Below, one piece after another: positions 59,401-64,000 of a stretch of DNA of 64,000 nucleotides. Position 1 is the first letter of the stretch, and every line of letters begins with the position of its first letter. This stretch comes from Mimachlamys varia (lineage: Eukaryota > Mollusca > Bivalvia > Pectinida > Pectinidae), in the NCBI GenBank assembly GCA_947623455.1, contig OX392532.1, positions 558,001-622,000 on the forward strand, written 5' to 3'. The position numbers and the translations under genes are program-made. Under the pieces are notes generated by a model, which was given only the letters and a program-made list of their open reading frames with translations, searched no databases and had not been told where the DNA came from.

Positions 59401-62400
59401 ACTTCAAAATGTGCAAGATGCACATCTAGGGATCAAGGGGAATTTTGATGAAGAATTTGAGGATTGCTTTAGTAGTGTATGAATATTAAATGAGCAAAAT
59501 TGTCATAACTAGAGGTACCAATATATATAATTGAAAGAAGACTAAAAGACAACATTGCCGGAGAATTTTTTATTGAAATAGTGAATCATGATTTATTGTT
59601 ACAGAAAGTTTCACAAATTGCAGCAGAGATAATATATATTTTAAACAGTTGAAAGATTGCAAGTGTAATTAATAACGATAGTACATTTAGTTATAATATT
59701 TGACTAATAGTTAATAGAACATAGACACATTGTAAGCTGATGTTCTATTAGTGATACAACTGCCACAAGATGGTCTTTTAAGCAATGTTTTTGTTTGTCA
59801 TTATGCATATTTGGTTGTTTGACTGAGGGCACCAAGTAAAATACAAAATCTTTTTAGGTACACGTAATTGAATATGAAGTGTGTTTGTGTGGAATGTTCT
59901 TATATTTATTAGTACTAAAATACAAAGTCATTTCAGGTACATGTAATTGAATATGAAGTGTGTTTGTGTGGAATGTTGTTATTAGTACTGAAATACAAAC
60001 TCATTTCAGGAACACGTAATTGAATATGAAGTGTGTTTGTGTGGAATGTTGTTATTAGTACTGAAATACAAAATACTGAAATACTGAAACTCATTTTAGG
60101 TACACATAATTGAATATGAAGTGTGTTTGTGTGGAATGTTCTTATTAGTACTGAAATACAAACTCATTTCATGTACACGTAAATGAATATGAAGTGTGTT
60201 TGTATGGAATGTTATTAAATATATTGGCAAGAGATTGGTATTAATTATCTGTGAAACTTGTTTTAAAGTGAAAATTTGTATGCAGAGGTTGAATTTGAAG
60301 TATTAATATTGGTGGCATACATGTGGATTGTAACGGATAGGAAAATGAATAGCTGAAGTTGACTAGTTCAGTTGTGATATTGCTGAAAGTGGAGGTAAAC
60401 CTTCATCAAACATTGAAAGTGAAATGATTGAAATGGTATTTATGGATGGATTGGGCGGTCATGGCGGCCATTTTAGATTTCTGACCATCCCCAATAATTA
60501 AATATAAACTTTATTTATTTTACAACAATTATGAAACAAGCTATAGAACTTATATTAATCACTCTTGTTGGCCCGGATGTTAGCGCGCGAGGAGTCTTAT
60601 TGTGGGAGGAAACCGGAGTACCCGGAGAAAACCCACGTGGTCGGGCAGGTGACCCCGTACCTTTTCACGTCCGATCGGGGAATCGAACCCCGGCCGCCTT
60701 GGTGAAAGGCAAGTGCGCTAATAATTAGAACACTTGGTCGTGACTTTCTCAGGATCATTTCTGTGAAGTTTCAGTGCAATCCCACTGGTGGAACTTGAGT
60801 AGAAGTTTAAAATGTGTTTTCAAAATGGCCGTCATGGGGGCCATCTTGGATTTCTGACCGGCCCCAAAAATAAGAACACTTGGTCAAGACGATGTCAGGA
60901 TCATTTCTGTCAAGTTTCAGTGCAATCCCTCTGGTGGAACTTGAGTAGAAGTTTAAAATGTGTTTTCAAAATGGCGGTCATGGCGGCCATCTTGGATTTC
61001 TGACCGACCCGAAAAATAAGAACACTTGGTCAAGATGATGTCAGGATCATTTCTGTCAAGTTTCAGTGCAATCCCTCTAGTGGAAATTGAGTAGAAGTTT
61101 AAAATGTGTTTTCAAAATGGCGGTCATGGTGGCCATCTTGGATTTCTGACCGACCCGAAAAATAAGAACACTTGGTCAAGACGATGTTAGGATCATTTCT
61201 GTCAAGTTTCAGTGCAATCCCATTGGTGGAACTTGAGAAGAAGTTTAAAATGTGTTTTCAAAATGGCGGTCATGGCAGCCATCTTGGATTTCTGACCAGC
61301 CCGAAAAATAAGAACACGGTCTGGACCATCTCAGGATCACTTCCGTCAAGTTTCAGTACAATCCCACTGGTGGAACTTGAGAAGAAGTTTAAAATGTGAA
61401 AAGTTTACGGACGGCGCACGGCGGACGACGACGGACGGAGCACGATGGCTATAGGTCATCCTGACCCTTCGGGTCAGATGACCTGAAAAGGTATGTCTTC
61501 AAATGTTTCTGGAATTGGAGTATTAAGTAAATATTAAAAGGAAAGAAGTTATCAATATGAATTGATGTTCTCTGGAGAAGAAAACTGATTTGTAAATAAA
61601 AATTGAGGGTCCCATTGTAGATAGATCACTCTCACAGTTTACAAAGTTATGGAGAGGAAACAACTGTGTGGTTCGAATAGACGGACAAGCAGAACGATTG
61701 CTATGGTGTTTTGCCTATGTGGTGGGGCCCTAATTATGATCAATAAATTTCTTACAATATTCCGGCGACTGGGTGATATTAAATCCTTTTTATAAGGACA
61801 AACAGATATCATTTGGTGGAGAAACACTTCATGTTTACTAGCTTTACCTCATCCCATACAGCATATTGTCTCTCACTCATGCGGGAAAACCCAGTCGAGA
61901 AAATCCTGTCGTCTTTCAGATATACTGCCTGTGATGGTTTGCTGCTCTCATGAGCTTTGGTTTCCTTAAGACAAAAAAATAAACCATGAGTGAAAACATA
62001 CCAGGTATTGTCAATATTTTGGACATTTTGAGAGAAAAAATTGCAGCAGTTAAAACCAAATCTGCACACTATTCCTGATATAATTAAATATCATTTAATA
62101 TTTGATGGATGGTGGCCGAGGGTCTCTGAAATATTGCCTCCCACCCTACTCACATGGTTAATTCTGGAACAGCCCTAACTTCATTCAGCATCGAATACAA
62201 AGACTTTTGAATTTGTTTTCCATAAAGAGGTAAAATGAAACAAAGCTAAGGAAACATATTCATGATGAAAGATAAGACTGTAACTTCAAGCTATCCAAGT
62301 ATTTAAGTTTAGTGAGTTTTAAGTTTGGCAGGGACCAACAAAATACTTTGAAGTTTGACTGGATATGTACAACGTTTGACTGGATATGTACAACGTTTGA

Positions 62401-63725
62401 CTGGATATGTACAACTTTTGACTGGATATGTACAACCTTTGACTGGATATGTACGATTTTCTCGAGAAAGGCTGACTGTACTTACAGAGAGAACGGCTCC
62501 TGACTGTACTTACAGAGAAAACGTCTGCTGACTGCACTTACAGAGAGAACGGCTCCTGACTGTACTTACAGAGAGAACGGCTCCTGACTGTACTTACAGA
62601 GAGACGGCTTCTGACTGTACTTACAGAGAGAACGGCTCCTGACTGTACTTACAGAGAGAACGGCTCCTGACTGTACTTACAGAGAGAATGACTCCTGACT
62701 GTACTTACAGAGAGTACGTCTGCTGACTGTACTTACAGAGAGAACGGCTCCTGACTTTACTTACAGAGAGAACAGCTCCTGACTGTACTTACAGAGAGAA
62801 CTGCTCCTGACTGTACTTACAGAGAGAACTGCTCCTGACTGTACTTACAGAGAGAACGGCTTTTGACTGTACTGACAAAGAGAACAGCTCCTGACTTTAC
62901 TTACAGAGAGAATGACTCCTGACTGTACTTACAGAGAATAAGGCTCCTGACTGTACTGACAGAGAGAATGACTCCTGACTGTACTTACAGAGAATAAGGC
63001 TCCTGACTGTACTTACAGAGAGAACGGCTCCTGACTGTACTTACAGAGAGAAAGGCTCCTGACTGTACTTACAGAGAGAACTACTCCTGTCTGTACTTAA
63101 ATTAAGAACGGATCCTGACTGTACTTACATTAAGAACGGCTCCTGACTGTACTTACATTAAGAACTGATCCTGACTGTACTTAAATTAAGAACGGATCCT
63201 GACTGTACTTACATTAATAACGGATCCTGACTGTACTTACAGAGAGTACGGCTCCTGACTGTACTTACAGAGAGAACGGCTCCTGACTGTACTTACGGAG
63301 AGAACGGCTCCTGACTGTACTTACAGAGAGAACGGCTCCTGACTGTACTTACAGAGAGATCGGCTCCTGACTGTACTTACATTAAGAACTGATCCTGTCT
63401 GTACTTACAGAGAGAACAGCTCCTGACTGTACTTACAGAGAGAACGGCTCCTGAGTGTACTTACATTAAGAACGGATCCTGTCTGTACTTACAGAGAGAA
63501 CGGCTCATGACTGTATTTATACAGAGAGACAGCTCCTGACTATACTTACATTAAGAACGGATCCTGTCCTGCAGTCAATTATCCTCATCATCTTGTCTTT
63601 ACAGGTTGTCACTATTTTGCTTCCGTTGAAGTTGAATGAAGCAGAAAAGATGAGATCAGGCACATCTATCTCCAGGAACGCCTCCCCTTGTCCCGCGTTC
63701 CAAATGTAAATTTTGAAGTCAGAGC
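38287..63725 (-). CDS. Type I coronin (actin-binding WD40 protein), span of visible coding exons
   Basis: Coronins bind F-actin and Arp2/3, fold as a seven-blade WD40 propeller with a conserved C-terminal extension, and oligomerise through a C-terminal coiled coil. Visible coding exons on the minus strand, 5' to 3': 63725-63550, 61964-61848, 58746-58648, 58313-58168, 52276-52216, 51952-51851, 48726-48391, then either 45862-45716 or 38421-38287. All junctions are GT-AG and all phases agree. Conserved signatures are [28 protein letters not shown] and EEWFEGKNA. About the first 130 residues (start of the propeller) lie beyond the right edge. The visible part encodes about 345 residues plus a 48- or 44-residue tail. 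The GFSRMSERQ signature fits the CORO1 class rather than CORO2 or CORO7. Confidence 0.93.
38422..39303 (-). other. Coronin intron sequence
   Basis: Part of the intron before the distal terminal exon. No other feature is recognised. Confidence 0.45.
39304..39558 (+). CDS. Unassigned 84-residue open frame inside a coronin intron
   Basis: An ATG-initiated plus frame encodes a charged peptide with [15 protein letters not shown] and [21 protein letters not shown] donor-like GAAG|GTAGGC lies at about 39490, so a first coding exon of about 63 codons is possible. No following exon was identified and no family is recognised. It may be chance, a nested gene start or a repeat-derived frame. Confidence 0.2.
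   Translation: MSRCQQWRDKRERLKSSTQDYEQIKYCHDHSYCKTTTKIDVHYIDTWSDTDSDGNRIETESEGRPIVPVQLVMFSQTGERVGEW
39559..40314 (-). other. Coronin intron sequence, AT-rich
   Basis: No gene or repeat was recognised. Confidence 0.4.
40315..41252. mobile_element. Tc1/mariner-like non-autonomous element with subterminal repeats
   Basis: Terminal inverted repeats of about 24 bp: left ATACAGTTGTGGGATCGCAC + AACG, right the reverse complement with one mismatch. Counting a TA target duplication, the element proper starts CAGTTGTGG, as in Tc1-like elements. Both ends hold many copies of GCACGATG / CGATGTGCG words, which could be transposase-binding subterminal repeats. No transposase is present in the 938 bp. It sits in the coronin intron between the two alternative terminal exons. 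Confidence 0.75.
41253..42239 (-). other. Coronin intron sequence
   Basis: A 52-residue plus frame at 41345-41503 starts with a hydrophobic leader ([16 protein letters not shown]) but has no recognisable family. Nothing else is supported. Confidence 0.4.
42240..43805. repeat. 33-bp minisatellite, about 47 copies
   Basis: The unit GGTAAGGTATTATCAACGAC plus AGAAATACACTGT repeats in an intron of coronin. Because 33 is a multiple of three, long frames of 11-residue repeats appear on both strands; these are not considered genes. Confidence 0.93.
44158..44416. repeat. About 88-bp tandem repeat, three copies
   Basis: Units with CAGTTAGGTCA, CTATCATTCA, and CCACAAACGTTCTGTAACTG then AAAAACATTCACCAAGA repeat three times. 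Confidence 0.9.
44478..44756. repeat. 81-bp tandem repeat, 3.4 copies
   Basis: GTTATTTTGTAATAGGTAGG, GTAAGACACGAATGGCCCTC, TTCTGACTCTTTCACGCCTG, ATACATTGCTCAGTCTGTGAA repeats at 44478, 44559 and 44640, with a partial copy at 44721. Confidence 0.92.
44757..45715 (-). other. Intron and probable 3' UTR of the proximal coronin isoform
   Basis: The part nearest 45715 would be the 3' UTR of the isoform ending at 45716. No poly(A) signal could be assigned and no other gene is seen. Confidence 0.4.
45716..45862 (-). CDS. Coronin proximal alternative terminal exon (coiled coil A)
   Basis: The acceptor TTTTTTTGTGATCCAG is followed in phase 0 by 48 codons and TAA at 45718-45716. The residues include [38 protein letters not shown] and an acidic end [16 protein letters not shown] fits the coronin trimerisation motif R-[ILVM]-x-x-[ILV]-E. 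The exon has its own stop and no internal donor of note, so it is an alternative last exon to 38421-38287. Confidence 0.9.
   Translation of the reverse strand, partial: GFDPQAMIDDIRKLKLIVKAHERRIKTLEERVSQYEALSSEEENGEKC
45863..46643 (-). other. Coronin intron sequence
   Basis: No further feature is recognised before the foldback element. Confidence 0.4.
46644..46812. mobile_element. Foldback (hairpin) element with about 80-bp arms
   Basis: The left arm from AGGTTACACAACGAGTGGTT through AAAAGTTACAAAAGACAC is matched in reverse complement by the stretch from GTGTCTTTTGTAACTTTTAA to GTCGTGTGACCT, with about 85-90% pairing and a short loop around AAGCTTTAGCG. It lies in a coronin intron. The transcript could form a long hairpin. 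Confidence 0.8.
47266..47400. repeat. Short tandem repeat, about three diverged units
   Basis: CAA(C/G)(A)AGATTCTTCAAATTTGG-type units followed by TATGTCTGTTTGTCAACTTT recur near 47285, 47330 and 47365. Confidence 0.7.
48017..48195. repeat. 43-bp tandem repeat, about four copies
   Basis: AATAATTGTCAGTATCATGG plus TATGTCTCCAGCTCACA repeats in the coronin intron downstream of the linker exon. Confidence 0.88.
48391..48726 (-). CDS. Coronin exon: end of extension plus Ala/Pro-rich linker
   Basis: The exon is bounded by TTCACAG and GTAAGT and is phase 0 at both ends (112 codons). It begins [14 protein letters not shown], continuing the conserved PxxxSLK of the coronin extension, then [20 protein letters not shown] strict Ala-Pro alternation of about 26 residues follows, then [15 protein letters not shown] and a tail ending EASLPA. 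The Ala-Pro run is encoded by a 12-bp coding repeat (GGAGCAGGGGCT on the plus strand). The linker is longer and more Pro-rich than in the vertebrate coronins I know, and is expected to be an extended rod. Apparent plus-strand frames across it are shadows. Confidence 0.92.
48514..48587 (-). repeat. 12-bp coding repeat encoding (Ala-Pro)n in coronin
   Basis: GGAGCAGGGGC(T/C) repeats about six times and encodes the Ala-Pro alternation. Copy number could vary between alleles and would change linker length by four residues per unit. Confidence 0.9.
48819..49214. mobile_element. MITE with about 25-bp inverted ends and TTAA termini
   Basis: The left end TTTAAACGCCCAATATACGT + AACTTTCGG matches the reverse complement of the right end CCGAAATTACGTATATTGGG + CCTTTAAA with few mismatches. 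TTAA at both edges suggests a piggyBac-type target site. An internal segment at 49020-49120 is shared with 2340-2475. It sits in a coronin intron. Confidence 0.8.
49215..50513 (-). other. Coronin intron sequence
   Basis: No further exon or repeat is supported between the MITE and the 59-bp array. Confidence 0.4.
50514..51850 (-). repeat. 59-bp minisatellite, about 22 copies, beginning at a coronin splice donor
   Basis: The unit, read on the plus strand, is AGATCAGGGAGAAGTTTGTA, CATTAAACAAGTCGTTACCA, GTATTGGGGTGGCAGTATA. On the coronin strand each unit contains CTGGTAACGACTTGTTTA. The copy nearest the exon is the real 5' splice site ATG|GTAACGACTTG at 51851/51850. The intron therefore starts inside the first repeat, and each following copy repeats the donor bases. 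Confidence 0.93.
51851..51952 (-). CDS. Coronin exon: conserved LYPDTA / EEWFEGKNA region
   Basis: The acceptor TTTGTTTGTAG is followed in phase 0 by 34 codons encoding [13 protein letters not shown] and [17 protein letters not shown]. This is the hallmark of the DUF1900-like extension after the propeller. The end is taken at ATG|GTAACG so that PVM-VSLK matches the conserved P-x-x-x-SLK. CCA|GTAATG six bases upstream is an alternative donor that would remove two residues. Confidence 0.93.
52216..52276 (-). CDS. Coronin exon: short FKLH...VPRK segment
   Basis: A 61-bp exon bounded by TTTTTTCAG and GTAGGT. Its first base completes the Lys codon split from the exon at 58168. It encodes [20 protein letters not shown], matching the coronin segment 'FFKLH..KCEPI.MTVPRK'. 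It ends in phase 0. Confidence 0.92.
52277..52732 (-). other. Coronin intron sequence
   Basis: A short segment TAGTAATAGTGAGGATC(T) / GATCCTACACACGAT recurs near 52485-52515 in inverted form relative to about 53995-54060, a possible remnant of duplicated intron sequence on both sides of the dispersed element. Confidence 0.4.
52733..53745 (+). mobile_element. Dispersed non-autonomous element, same family as 17657-22276
   Basis: It starts ACAAGAGGCCCATGGGCCTT + AACGGTCACCTG and ends ATTAGAATAGGTCACTTGAG + ACTTCGTCTCAGGTGACC, with AGGTGACC/GGTCACCT at the ends. Three internal modules carry 'AATTTGACCCTTTTTGGCCC', 'CTATAGTAAA(G)TTTACCCCCT' and AAATTCACAATTTTGGTAAA. It has no coding capacity and is inserted in a coronin intron. 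Confidence 0.75.
54191..58010. repeat. 35-bp minisatellite, about 109 copies (3.8 kb)
   Basis: The unit CATTGACAGTAACAAGTCTA plus CTGTAGATTGTTATA repeats with common variants AGCAAG/AACAAG and AGATTG/AGGTTG. Larger blocks of linked variants recur, for example CATTAACAGT...TATAATGACAGTAGCAGG near 55560-56110, which points to segmental expansion. Unlike the 28-bp and 59-bp arrays it starts about 150 bp inside the intron. Confidence 0.95.
58168..58313 (-). CDS. Coronin exon: WD40 / extension segment GDSxIRYxEI
   Basis: The acceptor TTTTGTTACAG is followed in phase 0 by [20 protein letters not shown] and, later, [12 protein letters not shown], matching 'GDSSIRYFEI...KRGLDV..CEI'. The donor is AAA|GTAAGT. 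The exon ends with two bases of the Lys codon completed at 52276. The intron downstream holds the 35-bp array and a dispersed element and is about 5.9 kb long. Confidence 0.94.
58648..58746 (-). CDS. Coronin exon: DPDxNxIYL blade
   Basis: A 33-codon exon in phase 0, bounded by CCCACTAACAG and GTAAGTAA. It encodes [20 protein letters not shown] then IYLTAK, which corresponds to 'E.DTS.GVL.PFYDPDT..IYLCGK' in coronins. Confidence 0.94.
58747..59017 (-). other. Coronin intron sequence
   Basis: AT-rich, no feature recognised. Confidence 0.4.
59018..61485 (+). mobile_element. Dispersed element with internal tandem units, interrupted by a SINE
   Basis: It begins AAGAGGCCCAGGGGCCTTAA + CGGTCATCTGAC, close to the start of the element at 52733, and ends ATGGCTATAGGTCATCCTGA + CCCTTCGGGTCAGATGACC. 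Inside are about five units of 73-95 bp at 59845-60212 (TGTGTTTGTGTGGAATGTT). About five units of 144 bp follow at 60440-61400 (AATGGCGGTCATGGCGGCCA then TCTTGGATTTCTGACC). The first 144-bp unit is split by a SINE. Confidence 0.7.
60501..60719 (-). mobile_element. tRNA-derived SINE with 8-bp target site duplication
   Basis: The direct repeat AATAATTA flanks the insertion (60493-60500 and 60720-60727), and the flanks rejoin to a normal 144-bp unit. On the minus strand the head has TTAGCGCACTTGCCTTTCAC, then the Pol III B-box GGTTCGATTCC (60689-60679). The central part GTGGGTTTTCTCCGGGTACT + CCGGTTTCCTCCCAC is a conserved SINE core I have seen in marine invertebrate SINEs, perhaps the MetaSINE superfamily. 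The end is AT-rich. The A-box side is truncated, so independent transcription is doubtful. A tRNA-Glu-like origin of the head is suggested by the anticodon-arm bases. Confidence 0.85.
61486..61847 (-). other. Coronin intron sequence
   Basis: No feature is recognised. Confidence 0.4.
61848..61964 (-). CDS. Coronin exon: GFSRMSERQ blade
   Basis: A 39-codon phase-0 exon bounded by TTGTCTTAAG and GTAAAG. It encodes [20 protein letters not shown] and [19 protein letters not shown]. The [10 protein letters not shown] string is the clearest type I coronin signature in the window. Confidence 0.96.
62353..62455. repeat. 21-bp tandem repeat, five copies
   Basis: GTTTGACTGGATATGTACAA plus C repeats five times just before the 28-bp array, with TTT/CTT variants. 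Confidence 0.93.
62456..63549 (-). repeat. 28-bp minisatellite, about 39 copies, made from a coronin exon end and its splice donor
   Basis: On the coronin strand the unit is GTAAGTACAGTCAGGAGCCG plus TTCTCTCT. A variant reads GTAAGTACAGACAGGATCCG plus TTCTTAAT, and GACAGGATCCGTTCTTAAT is exactly the last 19 bases of the exon at 63550. Each unit therefore carries a GTAAGTA donor, often preceded by the duplicated exon end. Exon-like variants are at about 63103-63240, 63380 and 63463. Confidence 0.95.
63550..63725 (-). CDS. Coronin exon: WD40 blade, first visible exon
   Basis: The acceptor TCTTTTGTTTTAG is followed by an exon that needs one base from the upstream exon. It encodes [32 protein letters not shown] and [20 protein letters not shown]. 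This corresponds to coronin 'D..V.IWN.GTGE.......D.I....WN.NGS...T.CKDK.VRVID'. It ends in phase 0 at AAT|GTAAGTATAG, directly against the 28-bp array. The upstream coding exons are outside the window. Confidence 0.93.
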
Positions 63726-64000
63726 CTAAAACAAAAGATATCTTACATGATCTACTTTTATCAGTGCTATGGTGGAGATAATTAACATAAATATTACCAG
63801 TATTGTAGATCTGGCTCACACCTACAAAGCATCACCAGTGTAACTAAATGTGTCAGTGTGAACTAGTAGTGCCCGTGAGAGATGAAGCTTTTTTGTGACA
63901 TTGTTTACTCAATACATTTAAAACTCTTGTTGACCAAGGCTGATGTCCAAAGCTTAATATTAATAACTGAGAATGAGCGTTTACATTTTTTTTCCTAATC
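63726..64000 (-). other. Coronin intron, running off the window
   Basis: Intron upstream of the first visible exon. No exon is seen before the edge. Confidence 0.5.

Noticed and set aside
60660..60727. A tRNA gene on the minus strand
   Set aside because: The B-box and anticodon-arm bases are tRNA-like, but the 5' part is truncated and the sequence continues into a SINE body with target duplications.
60531..61399. Small plus frames across the SINE and the 144-bp units
   Set aside because: They lie wholly inside repeats and have no protein similarity that I recognise.

Overview
The window looks like genomic DNA from a marine invertebrate, most probably a bivalve mollusc. The reasons are GT-AG introns, AT-rich non-coding DNA, very abundant minisatellites, RTE-like LINEs, a tRNA-derived SINE, Penelope-like and Helitron debris, and dispersed repeats of types I associate with bivalve genomes. 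The species cannot be named from sequence alone.

Two host genes are supported, and they converge. (1) A plus-strand gene is seen only as its last exons: 5504-5591, 9365-9485 and 14961-15059. They splice in compatible phases and end at a stop. The product resembles the C-terminal RAP domain of FASTK-family RNA-binding proteins; this family call is tentative. (2) A minus-strand type I coronin gene runs from beyond the right edge to 38287. Seven common coding exons and two alternative terminal exons are visible. They cover WD40 repeats, the DUF1900-like extension, an unusual Ala/Pro-rich linker, and two different coiled-coil tails at 45716-45862 and 38287-38421. Each tail carries the coronin trimerisation motif R-[ILVM]-x-x-[ILV]-E.

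The most striking structural theme is that minisatellites sit on splice junctions. The 28-bp array at 62456-63549 is built from the last bases of a coronin exon plus its 5' splice site. The 59-bp array at 50514-51850 starts exactly at the donor of another coronin exon and repeats that donor about 22 times. The 39-bp array at 4298-5503 repeats the acceptor of the plus-strand exon at 5504. The 36/38-bp array at 11282-14789 holds dozens of CAGGTAAGT donor consensus sites inside an intron of the plus-strand gene. Arrays of other units are at 34345-34925 (23 bp), 35398-35850 (58 bp), 37215-37770 (31 bp), 42240-43805 (33 bp) and 54191-58010 (35 bp, about 109 copies).

Mobile DNA, left to right: a decayed Helitron/PIF1 helicase end (511-1329); a 5'-truncated LINE with 12-bp target duplications (6815-9208); a LINE tail (10641-10865); a TA-flanked MITE (15314-15794); a dispersed element (17657-22276) interrupted by an RTE-like LINE with an internal PHD-type finger (18349-21202); nested repeats (22571-25560); Penelope-like debris with hammerhead-ribozyme remnants (26252-31160); a decayed transposon-associated protein (27380-28090); a Tc1/mariner-like non-autonomous element (40315-41252); a foldback element (46644-46812); a TTAA-flanked MITE (48819-49214); and further dispersed elements at 52733-53745 and 59018-61485, the latter interrupted by a SINE with an 8-bp target duplication. 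Most long open frames across the window are by-products of repeat units whose length is a multiple of three, not genes.
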